A stretch of 64,000 nucleotides of DNA from [Actinomadura] parvosata subsp. kistnae (GTDB lineage: Bacteria > Actinomycetota > Actinomycetes > Streptosporangiales > Streptosporangiaceae): the NCBI RefSeq assembly GCF_900323885.1, contig NZ_OOHJ01000018.1, forward strand, positions 992,001-1,056,000. Direction: 5' to 3'. Positions within the stretch are counted from its first letter, which is position 1; every line of letters starts with the position of its first letter. This document shows positions 46,253 through 54,771 of the stretch, one piece after another. Below the pieces are notes generated by a model that ran no database searches, had not been told where the DNA came from, and was given only the letters and a program-made list of their open reading frames with translations. A program made the translations under genes and the position numbers.

Positions 46253-47206
46253 GTGTCCGACAAACTCTCGAAATACCGGAGCAAACGCGACCCGAACCGC
46301 ACCCCAGAGCCCGTCCCCGACACCCCCTCGCCAGACGGCACCTCTGATGGCAGGGCCTTCGTCATCCAGGAGCACCACGCCCGCTCCCTCCACTGGGACC
46401 TGCGCCTGGAACGCGACGGCGTCCTCGTCTCCTGGGCCGTCCCCAAGGGCCTGCCCGCCGACCCCGACACCAACCATCTCGCCGTGCACACCGAGGACCA
46501 CCCCATGGAGTACCTCACCTTCCACGGCGAGATCCCCAAGGGCGAGTACGGCGGCGGCACCATGACCGTCTGGGACACCGGCACGTACGAGACGGAGAAG
46601 TGGTCGGACCGCGAGGTCAAGGTCGTCCTGCGCGGCGAGCGGGCCTCCGGCCGGTTCGTGCTGTTCCGGACGCGCGGCAAGAACTGGATGATCCACCGCA
46701 TGGGCGCGCCCGTCCGCGACCCGTTCCCACCCCTGACGCCCATGCTCCCCACCGACCGCACCCGCCCCCCGAAGGACGCCTCGGCCTACGCCTTCGAGTT
46801 CGCGTGGGGCGGGCGCCGCCTCCTCGTCCCCATCGACGGCGGCCGCACGGACGCGGCCCGCGACCACCCGTGGCTGCGCGGCCTGGCGGAGTCGTTCGGC
46901 AGCCGCACCGCCGTCCTGGACGGCGAAGTGGCCACGCTCGGCGGCGCGGAGCTCCTCGTCTTCTACGACCTCCTGTACGACGACGGCCACTCCCTCCTGA
47001 CCGAGCCCTACACCACGCGAAGGGCCGCCCTGGAAGCCCTGAACCTGACCGGCCCCCACTGGCAGACCGCCCCATCCTGGCCCGGCGAGTCGGACGCGGT
47101 CCGCCGGGCAGCCCGCGAACAGCGCCTGCCCGGGGTGATCGCCAAGCGCCTGAACTCACCGTACGAACCGGGCCCGTCAAAGTCCTGGCTCTTCATCCCC
47201 TCCTGA
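46253..47206 (+). CDS. LigD-type 3'-phosphoesterase fused to a degenerate ATP-dependent ligase domain
   Basis: A 317-residue protein. Residues about 30-150 are the LigD 3'-phosphoesterase domain (FVIQEHHARSLHWDLRLERD, EIPKGEYGGGTMTVWDTG), which heals 3' ends during non-homologous end joining. Residues about 165-317 match the nucleotidyltransferase domain of ATP-dependent DNA ligases, with motif III (AVLDGEVATLG), IIIa (LLVFYDLLYDDG) and IV (GVIAKRLNSPYEPG). Motif I, normally ExKWDGxR, reads EFAWGGRR, so the adenylated lysine and the aspartate are lost, and the OB domain is missing. It is probably ligase-dead and may bind DNA ends. No Ku or polymerase domain gene is adjacent. Confidence 0.85.
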   Translation: MSDKLSKYRSKRDPNRTPEPVPDTPSPDGTSDGRAFVIQEHHARSLHWDLRLERDGVLVSWAVPKGLPADPDTNHLAVHTEDHPMEYLTFHGEIPKGEYGGGTMTVWDTGTYETEKWSDREVKVVLRGERASGRFVLFRTRGKNWMIHRMGAPVRDPFPPLTPMLPTDRTRPPKDASAYAFEFAWGGRRLLVPIDGGRTDAARDHPWLRGLAESFGSRTAVLDGEVATLGGAELLVFYDLLYDDGHSLLTEPYTTRRAALEALNLTGPHWQTAPSWPGESDAVRRAAREQRLPGVIAKRLNSPYEPGPSKSWLFIPS

Positions 47207-47218
47207 CGACCCCACCCC

Positions 47219-47287
47219 GACCAATCCGTCAGCAGGAGGGCGACCAACGCGTCAGCCCAAAGGCGGCCAACGCGTCAGCCACGTACG
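47219..47287 (+). repeat. 23-bp tandem repeat, three copies
   Basis: Units at 47219, 47242 and 47265 share (G/C)CCAA(T/C)(C/G)CGTCAGC. They fill the spacer between the LigD-like gene and the AAA ATPase gene. Confidence 0.75.
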
Positions 47288-47300
47288 TCATGCTGCGGAT

Positions 47301-48557
47301 ATGGCCAGCACGCCCATGCGCGAGTTCCTGTCCCGGCACGCCGAACGAGCGGTGGTGGAAGCACTCGACGACACCAGAGTGGTCCTCGTCAACGGCGCCC
47401 GCCACTGCGGCAAGAACAGGCTGGTGGGCCGGATCGCGAAGGGCCGGGCGGCCGAATGGCGGGATCTTGACAGCACGGCCACGAGGCAGGCGGCCGTCGA
47501 GGACCCGGACGGCTTCGTGGCGTTCCCCGATCTCATGGTGATCGACGAGATCCAGCGGGTTCCCGAGCTATTGCTCGCGATCAAGTCGCAAGTGGACAAC
47601 GACCCGAGGCCGGGCCGCTTCCTCCTCACCGGATCGTCCCGCCTGCTCGCCCTCAAGGACCTCCCCGACACGTTGCCAGGGCGGATGGAGACGATCGAGC
47701 TCTGGCCGTTCGCGCAGGGAGAGATCGACGGCACCGCCGATCGTTTCGTCGACGCCGTCTTCGCGGAAGGGCCCGCGTTGCGGCACAACTCCGAGGTGAC
47801 CAGGACGGAGTACGCCGAGCGGCTCATCCGCGGCGGCTTCCCGGAAGCGGTGGCCCGCGACAACCCCCGGCGCAGAGGGCGCTTCTTCGACTCCTACCTC
47901 GGCGATCTCATCGCACGTGACGTGCGGCAGCTCTCGGAGATCGAGCGTGCCCCCCAGATGACGGCGCTCATCCGCCTCCTGGCCGCCCGATCCGGCCAGT
48001 TGCTCGTCGCGAACGCCCTGAGCGCCGAGCTCGGCGTGTCCGCGAGCACGGTGATCCGCTATCTCGCCCTGCTCGAAGAGGTCTTCCTCATCAAGCGGAT
48101 CCCGGCCTGGTCCAGAAACCTGAGCAACCGCGCCGTGGGCACGCCGAAGGTGGCGTTCGTGGACTCCGGCGTGGCGGCGAACGTGCTCGGGACCGACGCG
48201 CGCGGCCTGGTGCGGCCCGGGGGCGCGTTCGGGCCGCTGCTCGAAGGGTTCGTGCTCATGGAGCTGGCCCGGCAGCTCACCTGGTCGGACGAGCTCGTCG
48301 ATCTCTCCCATTACAGGACGAAGGACGGCGTCGAGGTGGACGCCGTGCTGGAGAACAGGCAAGGGCGCGTCGTGGGCATCGAGGTCAAGGCCGCCTCGAC
48401 CGTACGGGGTGGGGATTTCAGGGGGCTGAGACACCTGGCCGACCGGCTCGGGGACGACTTCGTCGCGGGCGTGGTCCTCTACACCGGCACCCAGACCCTC
48501 CCCTTCGGGGATCGCATGCGGGCCATGCCGGTGAGCGCGCTCTGGGAGGCCGGGTAG
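47301..48557 (+). CDS. AAA_14/DUF4143 ATP-binding protein with atypical Walker A
   Basis: A 418-residue member of the AAA_14-DUF4143 family, small ATPases of uncertain role in bacteria. The Walker B region is FPDLMVIDEIQRVPELLLAI; sensor-like FLLTGSSRLLALK; the DUF4143 half includes GVSASTVIRYLALLEEVFLI (winged helix) and the nuclease-like EVDAVLENRQGRVVGIEVKA. The P-loop, usually GPRQxGKT/S, here reads GARHCGKN: Asn replaces the Mg-coordinating Thr/Ser. ATP hydrolysis may be impaired. No toxin-antitoxin or phage gene is near. No clear ribosome site precedes the ATG. Confidence 0.85.
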   Translation: MASTPMREFLSRHAERAVVEALDDTRVVLVNGARHCGKNRLVGRIAKGRAAEWRDLDSTATRQAAVEDPDGFVAFPDLMVIDEIQRVPELLLAIKSQVDNDPRPGRFLLTGSSRLLALKDLPDTLPGRMETIELWPFAQGEIDGTADRFVDAVFAEGPALRHNSEVTRTEYAERLIRGGFPEAVARDNPRRRGRFFDSYLGDLIARDVRQLSEIERAPQMTALIRLLAARSGQLLVANALSAELGVSASTVIRYLALLEEVFLIKRIPAWSRNLSNRAVGTPKVAFVDSGVAANVLGTDARGLVRPGGAFGPLLEGFVLMELARQLTWSDELVDLSHYRTKDGVEVDAVLENRQGRVVGIEVKAASTVRGGDFRGLRHLADRLGDDFVAGVVLYTGTQTLPFGDRMRAMPVSALWEAG

Positions 48558-48576
48558 GCCCGTCCGGCGACGGGCC
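48557..48576. terminator. Terminator hairpin between convergent units
   Basis: GGCCCGTC and GACGGGCC pair around CGGC directly after the AAA ATPase stop and before the 3' end of the fucose operon. Confidence 0.6.
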
Positions 48577-48604
48577 CGCCGCAACCGCCTCCTCGCCGGG
48601 ATCA

Positions 48605-49540
48605 TCACCTCCCTGCCGCGAGCAACCCCTCTCCTTCCAGGTCCGCCCACAGCTCCTCGGGCACCGGGCGGGACCACAGGTCGGCGTTGCGGCGTACCTC
48701 CTCCGGGGTGCGGGCGCCCAGGACGATCGTGGTGATCGCCTCGTGCCGCAGCGGGAACGCCAGGGCCGCGTGCGGCAGGGTGACGTCGTGCCGTTCGCAG
48801 ATTCCGGCGATCCGCCTGGCGCGCTCCAGCAGTCGCGGCGGCGCCGGCGCGTAGTCGTACGTGCCGGCCGGCTCGTGCGTGGCGAGGATGCCGCTGTTGA
48901 AGACCCCGGCGGCCAGCACCTTGACGCCCCGCTTCGCGCACTCGTCCAGCAGGGGCAGGCCCGACTGGTCGAGGAGGGTGTAGCGGCCGGCGAGCATGAC
49001 GACGTCGATGTCGGTCTCCTGGACGAAGCGCAGCGGCACCTCCCACTGGTTCATGCCGACGCCGATGGCCCGCACCCGGCCGGCGGCGCGCAGCTCGGCC
49101 AGCGCCGGGTACGCCTCGCCGATGGCCTGGTCCGCGTGGTTGTCGGGGTCGTGGATGAGGGCGATGTCCACGGACGGGAGGCCGAGGCGTTCGAGGGATT
49201 CGTCCAGGGAGGCGCGGACGCCGGCGGCGGAGAAGTCCCACACCCGCTCCAGCTCCCCCGAGACGTCGAAGATGTCGTCGTCGTGGCCGGGGCCGGACGC
49301 CTTGGGGCGCAGCAGGCGGCCGACCTTCGTGGACAGCAGGTAGCCGGACCGGCCGGCGAGCGCGGCGCCGAGGCGGCGCTCGGACAGGCCGAGGCCGTAG
49401 TGGGGGGCAGTGTCGTACAGGCGCACCCCGCTGTCCCAGGCCGCGTCCACCGTGGCGCGGGCCTGCTCCTCGGCGACCTCGTCGTACAGGTTGCCGATGG
49501 GCGCGCCGCCGAACCCGTGGCGGGGCAGGTCCAGTGCCAT
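48605..49540 (-). CDS. Aldo-keto reductase, L-fucose dehydrogenase / D-threo-aldose 1-dehydrogenase type
   Basis: A 311-residue NAD(P)-dependent enzyme, likely oxidising L-fucose (or a related aldose) to its lactone. HGFGGAPIGNLYDEV, VRLYDTAPHYGLGLSERRLG and the substrate loop IDVVMLAGRYTLLDQSGLPL place it with the L-fucose/pyridoxal 4-dehydrogenase AKR group; the catalytic Tyr is in DTAPHYG. ATG 49540 overlaps the permease stop. It is the last gene of the operon, downstream of the sugar transporter. No separate lactonase gene is present; lactone opening may be spontaneous or encoded elsewhere. Confidence 0.85.
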   Translation of the reverse strand: MALDLPRHGFGGAPIGNLYDEVAEEQARATVDAAWDSGVRLYDTAPHYGLGLSERRLGAALAGRSGYLLSTKVGRLLRPKASGPGHDDDIFDVSGELERVWDFSAAGVRASLDESLERLGLPSVDIALIHDPDNHADQAIGEAYPALAELRAAGRVRAIGVGMNQWEVPLRFVQETDIDVVMLAGRYTLLDQSGLPLLDECAKRGVKVLAAGVFNSGILATHEPAGTYDYAPAPPRLLERARRIAGICERHDVTLPHAALAFPLRHEAITTIVLGARTPEEVRRNADLWSRPVPEELWADLEGEGLLAAGR

Positions 49541-50529
49541 CAGTCCTGTGCCTTTCCGCCCGCGATCCGGCTGATCATGAGGGCGATGAGGATGATCGAG
49601 CCGTAGATCACCGGCTGCCAGAAGCCGGAGACGCCGATGAGGGTGAGGATGTTCTGGACGAGGCCGATGACCAGCACGCCGGTGAGCGCGCCGAGGATCG
49701 TGCCCTTGCCGCCGTCCATGCTGACGCCGCCGATGACGGCCGCGGCGAACACCATGAAGATCCACCCGACGCCCTGGTTGTTGCCGATCGCCCCGAGGCG
49801 TCCGGTCTCCAGGATGCCGGCCAGCGCCGCGAGCGTGCCGCCCAGGATGAAGACGCCGTACAGGACGCGGTCCACCCGGATGCCGGCGGCGCGGGCGGCG
49901 TCGATGTTGCCGCCGATGGCGTACAGGGCGCGGCCGAGCCTGAGGTAGCCGAGGCCGAAGATGCCGGCGGCGAACAGCACGCCGGCGATCCAGATGGCGG
50001 CCGGCAGGCCGAGCCACATGGCGCTGCCCAGGTAGAGGATGGATTCGGGGAGCTGGAACAGCGTCTTGCCCTCGGTCGGCCCCTGGAGGAAGCCGTGCAC
50101 GATGATCAGCATGGCCAGCGTGACGATGAACGCCGACAGCTGGAACCTGATGATCAGGAAGCCGTTGAACGCCCCGATCGCGGCCCCGATGAGCAGCGCC
50201 AGCGGGATCACCAGCGCGCCCGGCAGCCCGATGCCGAAGCCGCCGGCGGCGGCAGGGATCACCAGCATCACCGCGATGGCCGGCGCGGTGCCGACCGTGG
50301 ACTCCAGCGACAGGTCGAACTTCCCGGCGATCAGGATCATCGACTCGGCCAGCACGAGCAGCGAGATCGCGGCCTGCTGCTGGAGCACGTTCGTGAGGTT
50401 GCCCGCGGTCAGGAAGGTCGGGTCGAGGAACGCGCCCACGATGAGCAGGAGCACGATCACCGGCACGAGCGTCAGGTCGCGGAACCTGGCCATCCTCAGC
50501 CGAGGGGCGGGTGCGGTCAAAGTCGTCAC
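49540..50529 (-). CDS. Sugar ABC transporter permease (RbsC-type)
   Basis: A 329-residue membrane protein with 8-10 helices. LAESMILIAGKFDLSLESTV near residue 60 is the conserved RbsC/BPD_transp_2 segment (normally GGIDLSVGS, here KFDLSLES), and YAIGGNIDAARAAGIRVDRV is the cytoplasmic coupling loop. It overlaps the ATPase gene by 4 bases and the aldo-keto reductase gene by one. Together with the ATPase and binding protein it forms a CUT2 importer, probably for fucose. Confidence 0.9.
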   Translation of the reverse strand: MTTLTAPAPRLRMARFRDLTLVPVIVLLLIVGAFLDPTFLTAGNLTNVLQQQAAISLLVLAESMILIAGKFDLSLESTVGTAPAIAVMLVIPAAAGGFGIGLPGALVIPLALLIGAAIGAFNGFLIIRFQLSAFIVTLAMLIIVHGFLQGPTEGKTLFQLPESILYLGSAMWLGLPAAIWIAGVLFAAGIFGLGYLRLGRALYAIGGNIDAARAAGIRVDRVLYGVFILGGTLAALAGILETGRLGAIGNNQGVGWIFMVFAAAVIGGVSMDGGKGTILGALTGVLVIGLVQNILTLIGVSGFWQPVIYGSIILIALMISRIAGGKAQD

Positions 50530-52007
50530 TCTTCCATGCCTTCCATCACGGCCACGAGCTCGTGGTCGGTCCAGCCACGTGGCACGTCCTTCACCACCCT
50601 GCCGTGGAACATCACCAGCACCCTGTCGCAGATGCGCAGGTCGTCGAGCTCGTCGGAGACCACCACGGCGCCCGCGCCGCGCTCGACCGCGTCCTCGACG
50701 GCGCCGAGCAGGGCCTGCTTGGCCTTGACGTCCACGCCGGCGGTCGGGTTGATCACGACCAGCACGGTCGGGTCGTCCACGAGGGCCCGCGCGAAGACGA
50801 CCTTCTGCGCGTTCCCGCCGGACAGGTCGCCGACGGGCTGGTCGGGGCCTTCGGTCTTGATGTCCAGCGCCGCGATCATCCGCTCCGCGGTGGCGCGCCG
50901 CCTGGCCGGGGAGACCAGGCCGTAGCGGCCCAGCTTGCGGGCGATCGGGAACGTGGCGTTCTCCCCCACCGACAGCAGGGGGACGAACCCCTCGTGGTGC
51001 CGGTCCTCGGGCACGAACCCGAGCCCGGCCCGTATGGCGGCGGGCACGTCGCCGGGCCGGACGCGGGTGCCGTTCACCTCGACGGTGCCGGTGTCGGGTT
51101 TGCGCAGCCCGACCAGCGTCTCGGCGAGGCCGACCTTGCCACTGCTCGCGGACCCGGCCAGGCCGACGACTTCGCCCTCTTTGACGGAAATATCGATATC
51201 CGTGTAGCGGCCGGTGAGGCTGAGGCCCGCCCCTCGCAACACCACCCGCTCACCGGGAGTGTGCTCGCGCGCCTCGTACGCCGCCGTCGCCTCCCCCGTC
51301 ATCGCGGCCACCAGCTCGTCGTGCGGCAGGTCGGCGACCCGCCGGGTCGTGACGTGCCGGGCGTCGCGGAAGACGGTGACGCTCTGGCAGATCTCGTAGA
51401 CCTCGTCGAGGTGGTGGGAGATGTACATCATCGTGACGCCCTGCTCGCGCAGCGACCGCATGCGCGTGAACAGCCGCTCGATGGCCGGGCCGTCGAGGCG
51501 GGCGGTCGGCTCGTCGAGGATGATGAAGCGCGCCCCAAACGACAGCGCGCGGGCGATCTCCACGAGCTGCCGCTGCTCCACGCTGAGGTCGCCGGCCAGC
51601 GCCTGCGCGTCGACGTCCACCTCGTACGTGTCCAGCACCTCGCGCGCCCTGGCCCGCAGCTTGCGCCAGTTGATCCTGGCGTGCCCGTCGGACTGCCGGT
51701 TGAGGAACAGGTTCTCGGCGACGGTGAGCGCCGGGATGATCGTGGACTTCTGGTAGACGCAGGCCACCCGCTGCCGCCAGGCGTCACGGTCGGCCAGGGC
51801 GGGCGCGGCCTGCCCCGAGAACCGCACCTCGCCCTCGTCCGGCCGCTGCAGCCCGGTCAGGATCGACACGAGCGTCGACTTGCCCGCGCCGTTCCTGCCC
51901 ACGAGCGCGTGCGTCTCACCCTCGGCGATCTCGATCTTCGCGCCGTTCAGCGCGGTGGTCGGGCCGAAGCGTTTGACCACGTTCCGGGCTTCGACGTGAA
52001 TGTTCAT
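50526..52007 (-). CDS. Sugar ABC transporter ATP-binding protein (RbsA/MglA-type, duplicated ATPase)
   Basis: A 493-residue tandem ATPase. The first half has Walker A GRNGAGKSTLVSILTG, signature LSVEQRQLVEIARAL and Walker B FIILDEPTARLD. The second half has the degenerate P-loop GLAGSASSGKVGLAETLVG and signature LSGGNAQKVVFARAL with VVINPTAGVD, where the catalytic Glu of Walker B is lost, as is usual for this family. It begins directly after the binding-protein stop. Confidence 0.92.
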   Translation of the reverse strand: MNIHVEARNVVKRFGPTTALNGAKIEIAEGETHALVGRNGAGKSTLVSILTGLQRPDEGEVRFSGQAAPALADRDAWRQRVACVYQKSTIIPALTVAENLFLNRQSDGHARINWRKLRARAREVLDTYEVDVDAQALAGDLSVEQRQLVEIARALSFGARFIILDEPTARLDGPAIERLFTRMRSLREQGVTMMYISHHLDEVYEICQSVTVFRDARHVTTRRVADLPHDELVAAMTGEATAAYEAREHTPGERVVLRGAGLSLTGRYTDIDISVKEGEVVGLAGSASSGKVGLAETLVGLRKPDTGTVEVNGTRVRPGDVPAAIRAGLGFVPEDRHHEGFVPLLSVGENATFPIARKLGRYGLVSPARRRATAERMIAALDIKTEGPDQPVGDLSGGNAQKVVFARALVDDPTVLVVINPTAGVDVKAKQALLGAVEDAVERGAGAVVVSDELDDLRICDRVLVMFHGRVVKDVPRGWTDHELVAVMEGMEE

Positions 52008-53030
52008 CTACTTGACCTGGTTGCCCCAGAGGGCCTTGTCGTCCACGTTCTCCTTGGTCACCAGCGGCGCCGGGAGCTGGTCCTCCAGGCCGTTGGGGAG
52101 CTGGATGATCGTGCTGTCGTGGTCGGTCGGGCCAGGCTTGAACGTCTTGCCCTCCGCCGCGGCCTTGGCGTAGAAGAGGGCGTACTTGGCGTAAAGGTCG
52201 GCCGGCTGCGACACCGTCGCGTCGATGTCGCCCTTGCGGATCGCCTCGAACTCCTGCGGGATCCCGTCATTGGAGATCACGAAGATGTGCTTGGGGTCGT
52301 CCGGCGGCACCAGCAGGCCCTTCTGCTTGAGCACCTGCAGCGTCGGCGCCAGGTGCACGCCGCCCGCGTGCATGTAGATGCCCTTGATGTCGGGGTTCTG
52401 CTCCAGGCGGGTCTGCAGCATGGACGCCGCCTTGCTGCCCTCCCAGTCGGTCGGCTCGCTGAACACCGTGATGTCGGGGAACTTCGCCTTCATGCACTCC
52501 AGGAACGCCTCCGACCTGTCACGGCCGTTGATCGAGCTGAGCGCGCCCTGGAGCTGCACCACCTTGCCCTTGCCGCCGAGCTTCTCGCCGAGGAACTCGC
52601 ACGCCTTCGTGCCGTACGCGCGGTTGTCCGCACGTACGACCATGTAGACCTTGCCCTTGTCCGGACGGGTGTCCACGGTGACGACCGGGATCTTCTTGTT
52701 CTCCAGCTGCTGGAGCGTGTTGGCGATGGCGCCAGTGTCCTGAGGGGCCATGACGATGACCTTCGCGCCCTGGCCGATCAGCGCCTGCACGTTGTTGACC
52801 AGCTTGGCCACGTCGTTCTGCGAGTTCGTGGCGGGCATGAGGTCCACCTTGAGCTCGCCGGCCATCTGCGGGACGTACTTGATGTAGGAGTTCCAGAAGT
52901 CGGAGTCGGCACGCGGATGGTCGATGCCGACCTTGCCGCCGCCGCTTCCTGCTCCCGTCGTGGTGCCTGAGCCACACGCGGTCACGACCGCCAAGAGGGC
53001 CGCTGCCGCGACCGCCCGTCCGAACTTCAT
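52008..53030 (-). CDS. Sugar ABC transporter substrate-binding lipoprotein (RbsB-type)
   Basis: A 340-residue periplasmic-binding-protein-like lipoprotein; the signal ends in a lipobox (VVTAC, Cys about residue 19) with a Gly/Thr-rich tether. The body shows LIGQGAKVIVMAPQDTGAIA and VVTVDTRPDKGKVYMVVRAD, typical of pentose/hexose binding proteins. RBS GGAAGG precedes the ATG. Only 18 bases upstream lies the end of the IS element; without it the SDR stop would be about 35 bases away, so the gene was formerly inside the fucose operon. Confidence 0.9.
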   Translation of the reverse strand: MKFGRAVAAAALLAVVTACGSGTTTGAGSGGGKVGIDHPRADSDFWNSYIKYVPQMAGELKVDLMPATNSQNDVAKLVNNVQALIGQGAKVIVMAPQDTGAIANTLQQLENKKIPVVTVDTRPDKGKVYMVVRADNRAYGTKACEFLGEKLGGKGKVVQLQGALSSINGRDRSEAFLECMKAKFPDITVFSEPTDWEGSKAASMLQTRLEQNPDIKGIYMHAGGVHLAPTLQVLKQKGLLVPPDDPKHIFVISNDGIPQEFEAIRKGDIDATVSQPADLYAKYALFYAKAAAEGKTFKPGPTDHDSTIIQLPNGLEDQLPAPLVTKENVDDKALWGNQVK

Positions 53031-53045
53031 TGGGGGGTACCTTCC

Positions 53046-53048
53046 TTA
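53046..53048. repeat. Target-site duplication, left copy (TTA)
   Basis: TTA directly outside the left end of the IS element; the same three bases follow the right end at 54755-54757. Confidence 0.7.
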
Positions 53049-54754
53049 GGACCTGCAGATTATTAACACGCGGGTTTGATCTTGTTGGCGGCCTTGGTGT
53101 CTTCGGCGAGGACGCGTGCGTGCAGGACGCGCAGCAGCCCAGGCGGGGTGGGTGCGGGTGGGATGTGGGTGCCGTGCTGATCGAGGAGTAGGCCGATGCT
53201 TCGGGTGGTGCGGTAGGCGGTGGTCCGGCTGGTGCCGAACAGAACCGCCAGGGGTTCGATGGCAAGGCCCAGCCGCTGGTGCAGCACCGTGAGCAGGACC
53301 TGGTCGGTGAACGCCACAGTGGGCGGCCGGCCCGCTTTGATTCGCGGGCGTTGCTGATCGCGGGCTTGCAGGTTGATGGTCAGGCGGTCCAGTTCCGGGC
53401 GGGGCATGCCGGTCAGGGTGGGATCGGACAGGACCTGCGGGTCCCACCGTTCGGCCGGTTGGTCGTGACCGGTGGCGTCGGGGTCGGTGTCCAGGGTGGG
53501 GTGCAGGGTGTAGTTCCAGTCGCCGTGGAAGAGGTGCCGGGTCAGGGGCAGGGCGGCCAGCTCGGCGTCGCTGACGCGGGCGCCGAGCGGGTAGACGCCG
53601 GTGTCAAGTGCGGCCTGCACTTGCAATCCGGTGCTCGTGGTGGTGGCGGCGATGCTGTTGACCACCACTTCGTGGCTGGTCAGCGGTCTGCCGCGCCAGT
53701 TCATCGTGATGTGGGCGAACAGCCGGTGCTCCACCTTGTTCCATTTCGAGGTTCCGGGCGGCAGGTGGCAGACGGTGATGGTCAGGCCGGTCTCGGCGGC
53801 CAGAGCGGCCAGTTCGCTCTTCCAAGCGCGGGTGCGGTAGCCGTTCGCGCCGCCGGCATCGGCGGTGATCAGCAGCCGGGTGGCCTGCGGGTAAGCGGCG
53901 CTGCCCTGGGCATGCCACCAGCGGCGGATGGAGGCGACCGCGAACGCGGCGGTGTCGTGGTCGGTGCCGACGTTCACCCAGCCGGTGTTGGCCGCGATGT
54001 CGTAGATGCCGTACGGGATCGCCTTCCCGGATGCGGACTCGGCGAAGTCGTGGACGTTGACCAGCACCGGCTCACCGGCCGGCCGCCACTCCCGTCCGGC
54101 GTTCTTGAACGGCCCGAGCAGTTCCTTCTTCTTGGTGTCCACGCTGATCACCGGCTGTCCGGCATCGCGATACGCGCGGACCTGCTCATTGAGGTGGCGG
54201 AACTGCGCATCGCGATCCGGGTGCCGGCCGCCCTCCAGCGTCTTGGCGTTGCCCTGCAGGCTGAACCCCTCAGTGCGCAGGATGTCGGCGACGGTGTCGG
54301 CCGACACCCGGTGCCCCTGGCCGGTGAGCTCACCGGCCAGCTTGCGGGTGGACTTGGTGGTCCAGCGCAGCGGCGAGGTCGGATCCCCACGCTCATCCGG
54401 CTCCACCAGCGCCAGCAGCATGGCCCGTAACTGGGGGTCGATGTCGACCAGTCGCTTCCGTCCTCCGCCTGGCCGACGGACCCGTCCCAACGGCTCGGCG
54501 CCCGCCTCCAGCTCATCCACGCCCCGTGACACCGTGGCCTCGCGGACACTCGCCGCCTGGGCCACCGCCCGGATCCCGCCGTGCCCCAGTGCGCGCGCCT
54601 CGGCACCGAGCAGCAGCCGGCGTTGCCGCTCGTCCAGATGCGGCAAGATCACCTCAAGTTTCGCAGCCAGCATCTCTACGGTCTCCGCCGACACGCTCAT
54701 ACCAGACCATCGACCGCGAACCCGGAATGCTACGAGTTATTTCTCTGCAGGCCC
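53049..54754 (-). mobile_element. ISAzo13-family insertion sequence, 1706 bp
   Basis: Complete element: terminal inverted repeats at 53049-53070 and 54733-54754 (17 of 22 positions match; both ends contain CCTGCAGA after GGA/GGG), a single transposase gene and a 3-bp TTA duplication. It is inserted between the SDR and binding-protein genes of the fucose operon, in the same orientation as the operon. Intact ends and an intact frame suggest a fairly recent insertion. Confidence 0.85.
53063..54700 (-). CDS. ISAzo13-family transposase with C-terminal extension
   Basis: DDE transposase of 545 residues. The family hallmark VISVDTKKKELLGPFKNAGR holds the first catalytic Asp; the second is in LLITADAGGANGYR and the Glu in KWNKVEHRLFAHI. 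The N-terminus has a helix-turn-helix (IRAVAQAASVREATVSRGVD). After the usual end at FHGDWNYTLHP (about residue 413) it continues for about 130 residues with a second helix-turn-helix (LEPLAVLFGTSRTTAYR-like). The stop codon lies within the left inverted repeat. Confidence 0.85.
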   Translation of the reverse strand: MSVSAETVEMLAAKLEVILPHLDERQRRLLLGAEARALGHGGIRAVAQAASVREATVSRGVDELEAGAEPLGRVRRPGGGRKRLVDIDPQLRAMLLALVEPDERGDPTSPLRWTTKSTRKLAGELTGQGHRVSADTVADILRTEGFSLQGNAKTLEGGRHPDRDAQFRHLNEQVRAYRDAGQPVISVDTKKKELLGPFKNAGREWRPAGEPVLVNVHDFAESASGKAIPYGIYDIAANTGWVNVGTDHDTAAFAVASIRRWWHAQGSAAYPQATRLLITADAGGANGYRTRAWKSELAALAAETGLTITVCHLPPGTSKWNKVEHRLFAHITMNWRGRPLTSHEVVVNSIAATTTSTGLQVQAALDTGVYPLGARVSDAELAALPLTRHLFHGDWNYTLHPTLDTDPDATGHDQPAERWDPQVLSDPTLTGMPRPELDRLTINLQARDQQRPRIKAGRPPTVAFTDQVLLTVLHQRLGLAIEPLAVLFGTSRTTAYRTTRSIGLLLDQHGTHIPPAPTPPGLLRVLHARVLAEDTKAANKIKPAC

Positions 54755-54771
54755 TTAGTAGCGTGGCCCTC

